This document shows, piece after piece, positions 7,855 to 17,160 of a stretch of DNA of 64,000 nt. The first letter of the stretch is position 1. Each line of letters starts with the position of its first letter. The notes beneath the pieces were generated by a model, which searched no databases, was not told the DNA's origin, and saw only the letters and a list, made by a program, of their open reading frames with translations. This DNA comes from Dehalococcoidia bacterium UBA2991. Its GTDB lineage: Bacteria > Chloroflexota > Dehalococcoidia > Tepidiformales > Tepidiformaceae. A program made the translations under genes and the position numbers. The stretch is taken from NCBI GenBank assembly GCA_002346645.1, contig DEAD01000016.1:85456-149455 (forward strand). The letters run 5' to 3'.

Positions 7855-8742
7855 TTAGTTGGCTACCAATTCGATAAGGGTCCACTCGTGCTCCTGGCGT
7901 TCACCTGTTAGGCGAAGACCTTGTTGAGTGAAGGCAGCCACTACCTCGTCTCGATCGCCGATAAGGAAACCGCTTGCGATCAGCCGACCTCCGGTTTTTA
8001 GTGAAGCTGCTAGCGGACCAGCCAGATCGATGTCGGCCCGTGCGCTGACGTTCACGATGGTCAAGTCACATTTGGGTACACTTTCGGTAGGGAAGCTGCC
8101 CCGAACGGTGACACGGTTTCCGGTGTTGTTCGCTTCACAGTTAGCCCGTGCTACATCCGCAGCGATCGGATCGATCTCGAAGGCGTCCACGCGGCCTGCT
8201 CCTAGTACAACCGCAGCGATTGAGAGGATGCCCGATCCTGTTCCAACATCGCAGATGTGTGCTCCTGGCGACACTGCCTCGTCAAGGGCAGCCAGGCAGA
8301 GCCGGGTGGTTTCATGGTGGCCCGTTCCGAAGGCTTGGCCTGGGTCGAGTTGTACAATCAGTTGGTCTGGCTTGGGCTCAAACTCCACCCATGACGGCAC
8401 AATTGCTAGGCGCCCTGCTATCACGGGTCCGAAGAATTCTCGCCAGCTGACTGCCCAGTCCTTCTCATAGATTGGGCGAGCGGTTAGCTCGACGTCAGTA
8501 AAGTCCTCCAGATCTTCTCGCAGGCGTTGGGTGAGCACTGCTCCCAGCTCGCTGGCAGGTAGGTAGATACGGAGTGCAACAGGTTCATCTATTCGTACTT
8601 CGTACCCTTCCTCGGGGCCGAGAAGATCGACCGGCTCCTCTATTGCCAATCCTCCTGGCGCAGAATCTCGCATGATGGCTGAAACGACTTCGACCAGAGC
8701 CGGTGGCGTCTCGGCTGTAATCTCGTACCAGAGACCGGTCAT
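7855..8742 (-). CDS. prmA: Ribosomal protein L11 methyltransferase
   Basis: 295 residues. It trimethylates L11, whose gene lies at 17943 in the same window. N-terminal substrate-recognition domain (1-about 110), then a Rossmann methyltransferase: YEKDWAVSWREFF linker, DPGQAFGTGHHETTRLCL, motif I DVGTGSGILSIAAVVLGA (about 165-182), FEIDPIAADVARAN, and the product-side motif TIVNVSARADI. Here the family's usual N-I-L-A has become N-V-S-A. ATG at 8742, 21 bases downstream of dnaJ. Length is normal. Confidence 0.92.
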   Translation of the reverse strand: MTGLWYEITAETPPALVEVVSAIMRDSAPGGLAIEEPVDLLGPEEGYEVRIDEPVALRIYLPASELGAVLTQRLREDLEDFTDVELTARPIYEKDWAVSWREFFGPVIAGRLAIVPSWVEFEPKPDQLIVQLDPGQAFGTGHHETTRLCLAALDEAVSPGAHICDVGTGSGILSIAAVVLGAGRVDAFEIDPIAADVARANCEANNTGNRVTVRGSFPTESVPKCDLTIVNVSARADIDLAGPLAASLKTGGRLIASGFLIGDRDEVVAAFTQQGLRLTGERQEHEWTLIELVAN

Positions 8743-8763
8743 GCGAGTGCCCCCGCCTTGTCC

Positions 8764-9894
8764 CTAGCCGGCGACCGCGTCGCGCAGCCGCTCCAAAAAA
8801 CTCTTGTGTCTGCTCGGCAAAGACGGTGTACCCAGGGTGTCCGCTAGTTGCTTCAACAGAACTTGCTGCTCTTCAGTTAGGGACTCTGGAACCACCACGG
8901 TTGCCCGCACGATCATGTCGCCGCGCCGGGTGCTATTAAGGCGGGGTACACCCTGGCCACGAATCGTGAATTCGTCGCCGCTTTGTGTGCCTGCGGGCAC
9001 GTCGAAGTCTATGTTGCCTTCAAGCGTGGGTATCTTGAGATCCGTTCCTAGTGCTGCCTGCGCTAGGTTTAGGGGCAGATCGTACAGGATGTGGTCATCG
9101 ATCCGTTCAAATAACCCGTGAGGTTGCACGTCGAGTAACACGTAGAGGTTTCCTGGTTGGCCGCCCCGATCTCCGACTTCGCCCTCACCTGTCAGTCTAA
9201 CTTGTTGTCCGTCGTCTACCCCTGGGGGAATCTTTACACTAATTTGTCGGGCTCGCCGTACGCCTCCACGGCCTCGGCAGTTGTCGCAGGGATTCGTGAC
9301 AACCCTGCCTTCTCCTCTGCACCTTCCGCATGTTGAGACGTTTACGAATTGTCCGAAAACGCTCTGCTGGGCCCGGCGGATTTCACCAGCTCCATTGCAC
9401 TCGGGGCAGACCTCTGGCTGACTGCCAGTTGCTGCTCCTGAGCCACTGCACTCCTCACAATGCTCAAGGCGGGTGTAGTCAAGCTCTTTCTCCGTGCCGA
9501 ATGCTGCCTCTTCGAAGGTTAGAGTGATCTGAGCTCGGAGATCGGAACCCCGCGCGGGGCCTCGCCGCCGCCCGCCCCGCCCCGCTCCGCTAAAGAAGGC
9601 ATCGAAAATGTCGCCGAACCCGTCGAAAGTGGAGAACCCGTCGAAACCCGCAGGACCACCTGCTCCATCAACGCCGGCATGGCCAAAGCGATCGTAAGCG
9701 CTGCGCTTGTCGGTGTCTGAAAGAACCTCGTAGGCGCGGTTGATTTCCTTAAAGCGCTCTGCTGCATCCTCACTGGAGTTGCGGTCTGGGTGGTACTCCA
9801 TAGCCAGCTTCCGGTAAGCCCGCTTGATATCTTCCGGGGACGCATCCCGAGCGATGCTGAGTACCTCATAGAAGTCGCGCTGAGCCGAAGGCAT
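8764..9894 (-). CDS. dnaJ: Chaperone protein DnaJ
   Basis: 376 residues. J domain (4-70) with the HPD motif in MEYHPDRNSS. Gly/Phe-rich region (about 75-105; FDGFSTFDGFGDIFDAFFSG) followed by a Gly/Arg stretch. Four CxxCxGxG-type zinc repeats (CEECSGSG, CPECNGAG, CGRCRGEG, CDNCRGRG), then the two substrate-binding beta domains (IPPGVDDGQQVRLTGEGE). It is the Hsp70 co-chaperone, full length. dnaK and grpE are not in the window, so this copy sits with prmA and rsmE rather than in a dnaK operon. Confidence 0.95.
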   Translation of the reverse strand: MPSAQRDFYEVLSIARDASPEDIKRAYRKLAMEYHPDRNSSEDAAERFKEINRAYEVLSDTDKRSAYDRFGHAGVDGAGGPAGFDGFSTFDGFGDIFDAFFSGAGRGGRRRGPARGSDLRAQITLTFEEAAFGTEKELDYTRLEHCEECSGSGAATGSQPEVCPECNGAGEIRRAQQSVFGQFVNVSTCGRCRGEGRVVTNPCDNCRGRGGVRRARQISVKIPPGVDDGQQVRLTGEGEVGDRGGQPGNLYVLLDVQPHGLFERIDDHILYDLPLNLAQAALGTDLKIPTLEGNIDFDVPAGTQSGDEFTIRGQGVPRLNSTRRGDMIVRATVVVPESLTEEQQVLLKQLADTLGTPSLPSRHKSFLERLRDAVAG

Positions 9895-9994
9895 AAGTCC
9901 TGGCAGTTTAGCACCGGCTTGGGGTAGGGGAGTGGTGCAGAAATTTCATGTCTCAACTCAGCGCATAGCGATAGTGCTCTCATACACTGTGTTG

Positions 9995-10468
9995 GTGCCC
10001 CGTGTACCCGATCGCCACACTGGTAACTACGAGCGCTATTCGCGCGGCCCTGCTTTGGTCAGGGAGGCTCTTGCTGGAACCGACCCTGCCACCCTCAATC
10101 GGCGTCTACCAGACGAGGATTGGTCCATGCGGGATGTCATCATTCATCTTGCCGACTCTGAGCTCGTCCATGCTGTTCAGATGCGCTTTGTTCTGGCCAG
10201 TGATGATTCTGAACTTTTTGGCTTCGACCAGGACCTTTGGAAGCGAAGGTTGCTCTACGTATTTCGTGATCCTGAGGCGGCGCTAAGTGTCTTCCAACAG
10301 GTGCGCTATGGTGTTGCGGAGCTTCTACGTGAGTGCGCTCCGGATGCTTGGGAGCGCACTTCTAGTCATCCTCAGTATGGGACCGTTTCCGTTGCCGATC
10401 TGATGCGGAGGGCTGCAGACCACGTTGAACAACATGTAGTCCAGCTTGGAAACATGCGGCAGAAATAA
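9995..10468 (+). CDS. DinB-family protein
   Basis: About 157 residues from GTG 9995; an upstream in-frame GTG at 9932 would add 21 residues that do not fit the fold. Four-helix DinB/YfiT type: LRRLPDEDWSMRDVIIHLADSE (about 35-57) supplies the first metal-binding His, and RRAADHVEQHVVQLGNMRQ at the C-terminus supplies the HxxxH pair. Members are metal-binding, often thiol-transferase-like enzymes, and substrates are mostly unknown. It lies 37 bases from dnaJ's start in the opposite direction. Confidence 0.7.
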   Translation: MPRVPDRHTGNYERYSRGPALVREALAGTDPATLNRRLPDEDWSMRDVIIHLADSELVHAVQMRFVLASDDSELFGFDQDLWKRRLLYVFRDPEAALSVFQQVRYGVAELLRECAPDAWERTSSHPQYGTVSVADLMRRAADHVEQHVVQLGNMRQK

Positions 10469-10473
10469 AAAGG

Positions 10474-12165
10474 CTAGCCCCATACTTCGTCTATGAGGGT
10501 GTCCTCGATGTCGAAGACCGAGGGTCCGTCCGGCAGGGGAAGGGCTTCGTCTCGTAGCCATTGTGGAAGGCGATCATCCTCGCGGTCGAAGCCTGCTCGA
10601 CGGTTGAACTCTAGCTCTGTTTCAATCGCCTCTCTTGAAAGAACTAGGAGTTGTTCATCGCTCATCTTGGTGTCGAAACGCTCGCTGATGAATGTGGCCA
10701 TATCTCCCGGAAGAGCGTTTGTAAACTGACAAACCCCTACTGAGTCGACTGCCATCATCACCAGCTGTTCGTGGCGACTCTGTTTAACAAGAGTGTCAGG
10801 GGTGGCGCCTCGAGCTGTTACCATGCCGGCCGTGTGGTCGGCGCCCTGTGGGCTAGTACTGTAGGTGATGCCCATCCCCTTTAAAGTTCGGGGTTCCCAG
10901 GCAGGTAACCCCTGGCCCTTTACCACCGGTACTCGGTCTACTCCATAGGTGGCAGCGACATGGGCGGTTCCGCCCCCGATGATTCGACCAAGAGGGGTGC
11001 CGGTGCGGATATCTTCATCAAGTAATCGCTTGGTACTTTCCCAGTCCCCCCATGTCAGCACACCGGCTTCCATCGCCACCCCGATTGCGTTCCCTACCTC
11101 TATTGTGTCGAGACCGATGTCGTCGCAAAGTCGGTCTAGCTCTGCAACGGCGTCCGCAGGACCGATTTCGAGATTCGAACCTAGTAGTGCGATTGTCTCG
11201 AACTCCAGGGCCGTCGTTACGTGCTCGCCGCTTGAGTCGTTGAAGAGGATTGCACACTTGATGATGCACCCTGCCATACAGGGAAGCATCTTGCCGCCGC
11301 GCTCTTTACCGAGCTCCTCGATGGCCTGGCCACTTATCGAATCGGCATGCTCCCAACTTCCCTCTCGATGATTGCGGGTTGGCATAGAGAGGACGTTTTC
11401 ACGATTAACGAATTTGATTACACCGGCGGTTCCATAGCGGCTGGTGTTATGGACGCGGGGATCTTCGAGCACCATTTTGCTGAACTTAACAACTTCGCCC
11501 TTGAACTCCTTGGCATTTTCCCCGGGCACAGTGCGAACTCCCTGGGCGTCGTCCACGACGATAGCTTTTAGGCCTTTGGCACCCATCACTGCACCGGGAC
11601 CGCCCCGGGCTGCATGACGAGTAGGGCGTCCCTCCGGATCTGTCACGGCTATCGAGGCGGAGGCCATGCGGTGTTCGCCGGCAGGCCCTATGGTCGCTGC
11701 GGCCCGCGTTCGGAGCGCTTCACCTACAAGCTCTTGATGAAGGTCATAGTTGCTCCGCCCAACAAGGTCATCAGCCTTCGAAATTCGTGCGCCACTTCCG
11801 TCGATATCAAGGCGTTTCCAGCCGTCAGATGAGGCACCCGACACGATGATCGCCTTGATTCCGAGGCGTGCCAGCCGATGCCCTAACTGGCCTCCTACAT
11901 TGGACTCTTTGGTTCCTCCAGTAAGTGGGCTTTTGAAGCCAAAACTTGTGCGGCCACTGGTGGTAACGGCTGTTCCTGCCAGTAATCCCGGCGCTATGAA
12001 AAGCTTGGCTGCTTCGCTCAGCGGATGGATCCGAGCATCGGTCTCATCCAGCAAAAGACGTGAGGTCAGGGCGCGTCCACCAAGCAGCGCATACTCTTTG
12101 GGAGTCCCCTCTTCGGTAACTTCCCCTGTGGTCATATCCACGCGAATAATGCGGTCGATGGCCAT
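10474..12165 (-). CDS. Aldehyde:ferredoxin oxidoreductase family protein (tungstopterin enzyme)
   Basis: 563 residues. The N-terminal AOR domain (1-about 200) has IDRIIRVDMTTGEVTEE, YALLGGRALTSRLLLDET and SFGFKSPLTGGTKESNVGGQLG, typical of the tungstopterin-binding fold. The [4Fe-4S] Cys cluster is LPCMAGCIIKC near 300, plus a distal Cys in VGVCQFTNALPG near 493. Odd: spacing is CxxxCxxxC rather than the usual CxxCxxxC. It should oxidise an aldehyde (or the reverse) with ferredoxin. No ferredoxin or cofactor gene is adjacent, and it converges with the DinB gene. Confidence 0.85.
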   Translation of the reverse strand: MAIDRIIRVDMTTGEVTEEGTPKEYALLGGRALTSRLLLDETDARIHPLSEAAKLFIAPGLLAGTAVTTSGRTSFGFKSPLTGGTKESNVGGQLGHRLARLGIKAIIVSGASSDGWKRLDIDGSGARISKADDLVGRSNYDLHQELVGEALRTRAAATIGPAGEHRMASASIAVTDPEGRPTRHAARGGPGAVMGAKGLKAIVVDDAQGVRTVPGENAKEFKGEVVKFSKMVLEDPRVHNTSRYGTAGVIKFVNRENVLSMPTRNHREGSWEHADSISGQAIEELGKERGGKMLPCMAGCIIKCAILFNDSSGEHVTTALEFETIALLGSNLEIGPADAVAELDRLCDDIGLDTIEVGNAIGVAMEAGVLTWGDWESTKRLLDEDIRTGTPLGRIIGGGTAHVAATYGVDRVPVVKGQGLPAWEPRTLKGMGITYSTSPQGADHTAGMVTARGATPDTLVKQSRHEQLVMMAVDSVGVCQFTNALPGDMATFISERFDTKMSDEQLLVLSREAIETELEFNRRAGFDREDDRLPQWLRDEALPLPDGPSVFDIEDTLIDEVWG

Positions 12166-12307
12166 AGTCCTGCCTTCACTGGTGGGGTTATTAATGTCGA
12201 TGGAATATTTATCGTACAGTAAGGCTCACTGGGAGCTAGACAAGTAGTCGGTTCAGCTTTCCTACGGAACTTCCCTTAGAAGCAGCATTGAGGGAAGTCG
12301 CATTGCC

Positions 12308-13195
12308 CTAGAAGAACGGATCATGCCACCGAGGTGTGACCACATTTAAAGTTAGCCAGACTGTTCCCGCTCCTAGGGCCAGCACCATCAAGTCAGGCAA
12401 TAGGCGAAGTGGGTATAGCGTTATCGTTGCTCTGGAGAAGGCAGACCAGTTTGTGAATCCCCAAAGCACTGCTGCTGCTAAAACGCCCAGGAGCAATCCC
12501 CCGATGTGCCCCCCCATCGAGATGCCTGGTATCGCGAGCGAAATAACGATGTTGATAAGCAGGAAACCGAGTACCCCCGAGTCCTGACGGTCTAAGCGGA
12601 AGGTCCGTTCTGCCACGACAACTGCTCCACCCAACCCAAACACTGCACCTGATGCCCCTGCCGTTGCCACTCGCAATCCCGGATCTAAGACCAGTGCTCC
12701 TAGAGAACCTCCCAGCAGGGCTACGCTATAGATCATTAGCAATCTCAACCCACCGATTGCTGGTTCTAGCGTTCGCCCTAGCCACCACAGCACTAGCATG
12801 TTCATACCTAAGTGCAGCAGGCCGTAGTGCAAAAACCCTGAGGTCACTAGCCGCCAGTAGTCACCGTTATCCACGGATGGTCCATGTAGCGCGAAGTCTC
12901 TGTGAACTGTGGTGACCTCTCCTCCCCAGAGCGATATATCTCCAGTGGCTGCGACTACAACGAACCAAACCAAGACGTTTAGACCTATCAGTGTGGGGGT
13001 TACCACTAAAGGCGTCCGCGCTCCTACTGACCACTGGCGCGTTCTGTTCATGCCCGACTTCACGCAATCCGGACATTGGAATCCCACTGCGGCGGAAACC
13101 ATGCATTGGGTGCAAATAGGCTGCTCACAGTGTTGGCAACGGACTGCCGTCTCACGCCTTGGGTGGCGGTAGCATGGGGCGAAGTTAGTGCTCAT
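12308..13195 (-). CDS. Rhomboid-family intramembrane serine protease with N-terminal zinc finger
   Basis: 295 residues. Residues 1-47 form a B-box-like zinc-binding region (CYRHPRRETAVRCQHCEQPICTQC, then CPDC). After a linker there are six or more membrane helices. Rhomboid signatures: LLHLGMNMLVLWWLG (HxxxN-type), GASGAVFG with the catalytic Ser (GxSG, about 180-187), and GGHIGGLLLGVL with the catalytic His. It cleaves within membrane helices of substrate proteins; the substrate is unknown. The fusion of a zinc finger to a rhomboid is common in Actinobacteria and Chloroflexota. Confidence 0.88.
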   Translation of the reverse strand: MSTNFAPCYRHPRRETAVRCQHCEQPICTQCMVSAAVGFQCPDCVKSGMNRTRQWSVGARTPLVVTPTLIGLNVLVWFVVVAATGDISLWGGEVTTVHRDFALHGPSVDNGDYWRLVTSGFLHYGLLHLGMNMLVLWWLGRTLEPAIGGLRLLMIYSVALLGGSLGALVLDPGLRVATAGASGAVFGLGGAVVVAERTFRLDRQDSGVLGFLLINIVISLAIPGISMGGHIGGLLLGVLAAAVLWGFTNWSAFSRATITLYPLRLLPDLMVLALGAGTVWLTLNVVTPRWHDPFF

Positions 13196-13290
13196 AGTGT
13201 GAGTATAGGGAGCCTTCCAGGGTCACCTTGGAGTTGAGCAGCCCTTGCCCTTAATCTTCGGGGCGTAGCTGGCACTTAGGAGGGGTCTTC

Positions 13291-14247
13291 ATGGAAGTTC
13301 CTGCACCGGCCGCATTCCAAGAGTGGTTGCGGGGTCTCCATGGATATGAGGAGGCGGTGGTGCTTGGGCTTCGGTTCGTTGAAGGCGGAGCTTCTAATGT
13401 CATTCTTCGAACTTCTCTTGAAAATGCGCCCCTCCCTGCCGTTCTTCTACGCCTGGAGCGTGATCGAGGGATTTTTGAGCCATACGACGTTATTGGAGAA
13501 GCGGCGTTGTTGCGACGTCTCGCCTTCTCCGACATTCCTGTTCCCGCTGTAATAGGTGAGGAGCCCAAGGCAGATGTATTAGGCGCTCCCTTCATTGTGC
13601 TGGAGTGGGTTGATGCGCCCCACATGGGCATGGCCGGCCCGGAAGCAAATTTCAATGCCTATGCTGGGATGGTTGCCCGTATTCACGATCTCGACTGGCA
13701 AGGTCTGGGGTTGGATGAAGTGTTGCCTGTTCCGGCTTCCTCCGCGGAAGCAACGCGTTTGGGGCTAGAAGTGATTGAAAGACGCATGGGGCGCTTTCCA
13801 GGTGCGGATGCTCCTATTCTTCGACGGGCCCTCGATCTGCTGCTACAGGAAGCTCCTGAGGGATCACCTATCAGCTTCTGCCAAGGCGACATTAACGTCT
13901 TCAACTATCTCTTCCGGGAGGGTGATGTGGTCTCTGTCGTTGATTGGGAGCAGGCCCATCTAGGAGATTTGCGAAATGATGTGGGTCAGATATTGGCACT
14001 GGGTCACCTCAAGGGTGCTCCATTCGGCCCCGTGCGGGACCAGTTTTTCCTGCAGGCGTATGAGCAGAAACGGGCTACCGGGGAACTTACTAGTATGGAG
14101 TTCTTCCGTGCCCGGTGGCTCTTCGAGCTAGGTGTTATCTACCACGGGTGGCGTGCTTTCAACGACGATCTTCCCTGGTACACGTGGGACCACTTAGTTG
14201 AACTTCTTGGGCTGGCTCTGGATGAGGTAACTCCCTCTCTGTCTTGA
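13291..14247 (+). CDS. Aminoglycoside-phosphotransferase/choline-kinase-fold protein
   Basis: 318 residues, ATG with AGGAGG upstream. Kinase-like fold: RFVEGGASNVILRT (nucleotide loop), PAVLLRLERDRGIF (Arg-type phosphate-binding strand), PFIVLEWVDA hinge, catalytic loop FCQGDINVFNYLF (family HGDxxxxN, with Gln in place of His), and the metal Asp in VVDWEQAHLGDLRNDV. Many relatives sit in CoA or fatty-acid contexts and phosphorylate unknown small molecules. Antibiotic resistance is not implied. Confidence 0.75.
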   Translation: MEVPAPAAFQEWLRGLHGYEEAVVLGLRFVEGGASNVILRTSLENAPLPAVLLRLERDRGIFEPYDVIGEAALLRRLAFSDIPVPAVIGEEPKADVLGAPFIVLEWVDAPHMGMAGPEANFNAYAGMVARIHDLDWQGLGLDEVLPVPASSAEATRLGLEVIERRMGRFPGADAPILRRALDLLLQEAPEGSPISFCQGDINVFNYLFREGDVVSVVDWEQAHLGDLRNDVGQILALGHLKGAPFGPVRDQFFLQAYEQKRATGELTSMEFFRARWLFELGVIYHGWRAFNDDLPWYTWDHLVELLGLALDEVTPSLS

Positions 14248-14260
14248 AAGGACAAAGTCG

Positions 14261-14277
14261 TTAACAGGCCATTAATG
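14261..14277 (+). promoter_or_regulatory. PHO-box-like direct repeat upstream of pst operon
   Basis: TTAACA (14261-14266), 5 bases, then TTAATG (14272-14277): the 11-base period and TTAACA-like units match PhoP-type PHO boxes. A further TTAACT lies at 14331-14336. It lies about 120 bases before pstC, so phosphate starvation control is likely. Confidence 0.55.
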
Positions 14278-14398
14278 CTTCCTCCATATTTTCGGCGTGC
14301 GTGGTCTCTTTGGATTGCCCCTTCGGCCTATTAACTAAAGCGCTGCATACTCGCATCGGGGTAAGGGATCTGTGCGCTGAACCCGTGGGAGGTCTTGG

Positions 14399-15346
14399 GT
14401 GGCCTTAGCAAACACCACGGACAGCACGGGCCTTTCTCACCAAATGCGCAAGCGGCCGTTCCGTCGCCCTGGCGAAAATCTCATCATGGTTGCGCTTGTG
14501 CTCTGCGCAGCCGTTTCCATTGCCACTACGTTTGCCATCGTCTTTGTCCTATTTGCTGATGCGATAGGGTTTTTTCGAGAGGTTTCCTTTTGGCACTTTT
14601 TCAACTTTGCCAACGATTGGCAGACACTCTTTGATCCCCGCAGTTTCGGGGTTTGGGAACTCGTCGCCGGCACCGTAAATGTCACTCTCTGGTCGATGGT
14701 GATCGCACTTCCTCTCGGCCTTGCTGCTGCCATCTACCTCAGCGAGTACGCTCATCCCCAGACACGGCGCTTCCTCAAGCCGCTGCTTGAACTGTTGGCT
14801 GGAGTGCCTACCGTGGTCTACGCGTACTTCGCCCTAACATTCATCTCCGACGATATTTTGTTACCGCTATTCGGCGAAAACATTTCGTTTTTCAACTCTC
14901 TTTCCGCCAGCGTGATGCTTGCAGTAATGATTCTTCCGACGATTGCTTCAGTATCGGAGGACGCGATGGCCAGCGTACCTCGCGATTTGCGCGAGGCTGC
15001 TTATGGGCTCGGTGCTACCCGCCTCGAGGTCGCCTTTCGCGTGGTTTTCCCGGCAGCGATCTCTGGCATTATGGCCGCGATCCTTCTCGCTATAGCTCGG
15101 GTTATTGGCGAGACGATGATTGTTGCAGTCGCGGCAGGTTCTACGCCCAACCTAACTCTTTGGCCGCACGAGAGTATCCAAACCATGACGGGCTATATGC
15201 TCCAAGTGGCTCTTGGTGATGCTGCTCGTGGAACTACCGATTACACCTCTCTCTTTGCCGTAGGTGCCCTCCTCTTCGTCATGACATTTGCGCTCAATGT
15301 GGCAGCCCAGATCATCGTCCGGCGCTTCCGAGAGGCCTACGAATAA
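14399..15346 (+). CDS. pstC: Phosphate ABC transporter permease PstC
   Basis: 315 residues, GTG start with GGGAGG upstream. Six membrane helices. The inner-membrane coupling loop is DAMASVPRDLREAAYGLGATRLEVAF (the EAA motif, about 186-210), and AILLAIARVIGETMIVAVAAG near 223-243 is typical of Pst permeases. It imports phosphate together with PstA, PstB and the binding protein PstS. No pstS is present upstream in the window, so the binding protein must be encoded elsewhere. Its stop overlaps pstA (TAATG). Confidence 0.93.
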   Translation: MALANTTDSTGLSHQMRKRPFRRPGENLIMVALVLCAAVSIATTFAIVFVLFADAIGFFREVSFWHFFNFANDWQTLFDPRSFGVWELVAGTVNVTLWSMVIALPLGLAAAIYLSEYAHPQTRRFLKPLLELLAGVPTVVYAYFALTFISDDILLPLFGENISFFNSLSASVMLAVMILPTIASVSEDAMASVPRDLREAAYGLGATRLEVAFRVVFPAAISGIMAAILLAIARVIGETMIVAVAAGSTPNLTLWPHESIQTMTGYMLQVALGDAARGTTDYTSLFAVGALLFVMTFALNVAAQIIVRRFREAYE

Positions 15347-16251
15347 TGAGTTTCGTGGAAGCTACCCCAGATGCCATCACTCTTCGCGCAGAAGGGAGGG
15401 TTGCGAGGCGACAGGCTTGGTCGCGAGCCTCGCGGTGGATTCTCCTTGGAGCTACAGGGGTGGGCTTGGTCGTCCTCGTTATCCTCGGAATAGACAACGC
15501 TATTGTTGGCATTCCCTCGCTCGACTGGGACTTTCTTTCCAGCTATCCGTCGCGGAAAGCCGAAATTGCAGGGATTCGCTCTTCGATTTTCGGCTCTGTT
15601 TGGGTTTTGGTGTTTACGGTGGCCTTTGCCATTCCAGTAGCAGTGGGCTCTGCCATCTGGATGGAGGAATTTGCTCCTCAGAACGCTATTCTTACCACTG
15701 TCCGTCTGAATATAGCGAACCTTGCCGGTGTCCCTAGCATCATCTACGGCATTCTCGGGCTGGCGGTATTTGTTCGCCTAATGGAATTAGGACCTAGCAT
15801 TCTGGCAGGTGCACTCACCTTAGCCCTCATGATTCTGCCTATGACGGTCATTACCTCTGTAGAGGCAATCAATCAGGTTCCCCCCAGCATTCGTGAGGGT
15901 TCGTTAGCTCTAGGTGCTACCAGGTGGCAGACGGTTTGGTACCACGTTCTTCCCGGCGCTATGCCCGGAATAATGACCGGCACTATTCTTGCCGTAGCTC
16001 GGGCGGCTGGCGAGACTGCTGCCCTAATTATGATTGGCGCTTTTACCTTTATCGCCTTCGATCCCGCGCTAAGTTTCAGTGGCCTGCTAGATTCCTTCAC
16101 TACGTTGCCGATCCAGGTCTACAACTGGACATTGCGTCCCCAAACTGAATTCCGTGCTAATGCGGCTGCCGGAATCATTGTTCTCATGATTGCCGTCATA
16201 GGACTTAACGCCCTTGCGCTTGTGGTCCGCGATCGGTTACGCCAAAGCTGA
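15346..16251 (+). CDS. pstA: Phosphate ABC transporter permease PstA
   Basis: 301 residues. About six membrane helices. The EAA loop VPPSIREGSLALGATRWQTVWYHVLP (about 175-200) and GTILAVARAAGETAALIMIGAF mark the PstA/PstC permease family. The ATG overlaps the pstC stop by one base, showing translational coupling. The periplasmic loop after helix 1 (IDNAIVGIPSLDWDFLSSYPSRKAE) is as expected for PstA. Confidence 0.93.
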   Translation: MSFVEATPDAITLRAEGRVARRQAWSRASRWILLGATGVGLVVLVILGIDNAIVGIPSLDWDFLSSYPSRKAEIAGIRSSIFGSVWVLVFTVAFAIPVAVGSAIWMEEFAPQNAILTTVRLNIANLAGVPSIIYGILGLAVFVRLMELGPSILAGALTLALMILPMTVITSVEAINQVPPSIREGSLALGATRWQTVWYHVLPGAMPGIMTGTILAVARAAGETAALIMIGAFTFIAFDPALSFSGLLDSFTTLPIQVYNWTLRPQTEFRANAAAGIIVLMIAVIGLNALALVVRDRLRQS

Positions 16252-16274
16252 TGGTAGTAGGATAGGAGTCCCCA

Positions 16275-17150
16275 GTGTCCATTCGTGTTCGATCAACTAA
16301 CCCTACTGACGACGAGGCGCGAGAGGCCCTGCAAGGTAGACCTGCAGAGGAACATGTGCCGTCCCACAACATCACCAAGCCTGAGGGTGAGCCGGCCTTC
16401 TCGATTTCGGACCTGAATTTTTGGTATGGGACGAAGCAGGCCTTGACTAATGTTGGCCTGGATATTCCTCGCAAGAAGGTTACGGCCCTTATTGGGCCTT
16501 CTGGCTGCGGTAAGAGCACCCTTCTGCGTTGCCTTAACCGGATGAATGACCTTATTCCTGGAGTAACTATCGAGGGGAATGTCAGGTATCGCAGTGCAGA
16601 TATTTACGGGCCTGGTGTCGATCCCGTGGAGGTCCGGCGCAGGATTGGAATGGTCTTCCAGAAGCCAAATCCATTCCCCAAATCCATTTATGAAAACGTT
16701 GCATTCGGAGCACGGGTAAATGGCTTTCGAGGCAATTTGGATGACCTCGTAGAAGGCTCTTTGCAGCGTGCTGCGCTCTGGGACGAGGTGAAGGGTGACC
16801 TCAAGCAGTCAGGGTTGGCTCTTTCAGGGGGGCAACAGCAGCGGCTTTGTATCGCCCGGGCTCTAGCAAACAATCCTGATGTCATCCTAATGGACGAACC
16901 TTGTTCAGCTCTCGACCCCATCGCCACTCTTAAAATTGAGGACCTTATAAGGGAACTTTCGACTGACTACACAATCGTTGTGGTCACCCACAACATGCAG
17001 CAGGCTGCGCGGGTTTCTGACTACACCGCATTTATGCTCACTGACGAAGAAATTACAGGGCAGCTTATAGAGTATGCTCCAACTGAAATGATGTTCACCC
17101 AGCCTGGCGATCAGCGCACCGAGGATTACATCAGCGGACGGTTTGGCTAG
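16275..17150 (+). CDS. pstB: Phosphate ABC transporter ATP-binding protein PstB
   Basis: 291 residues, GTG start with AGGAG upstream. Walker A GPSGCGKST (about 74-82), Q-loop VFQKPNPFPKSIYENVAFG (the PstB-specific QxPNPF), ABC signature LALSGGQQQRLCIARAL, Walker B VILMDEPCSALDP and H-loop VVVTHNMQQA. The N-terminal 35 residues, rich in charged residues, are longer than usual. It powers phosphate import through PstC/PstA and also links to PhoU signalling. Confidence 0.95.
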   Translation: MSIRVRSTNPTDDEAREALQGRPAEEHVPSHNITKPEGEPAFSISDLNFWYGTKQALTNVGLDIPRKKVTALIGPSGCGKSTLLRCLNRMNDLIPGVTIEGNVRYRSADIYGPGVDPVEVRRRIGMVFQKPNPFPKSIYENVAFGARVNGFRGNLDDLVEGSLQRAALWDEVKGDLKQSGLALSGGQQQRLCIARALANNPDVILMDEPCSALDPIATLKIEDLIRELSTDYTIVVVTHNMQQAARVSDYTAFMLTDEEITGQLIEYAPTEMMFTQPGDQRTEDYISGRFG

Positions 17151-17160
17151 GGGGTGCTTC

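Noticed and set aside
7193..8470. Plus-strand frames opposite rsmE and prmA
   Set aside because: Low-complexity Arg/Ser/Pro translations without any family features; the minus-strand genes are certain.
13291..14247. Aminoglycoside resistance gene
   Set aside because: Only the general kinase fold fits; the catalytic loop has Gln instead of His and the context is not that of resistance.
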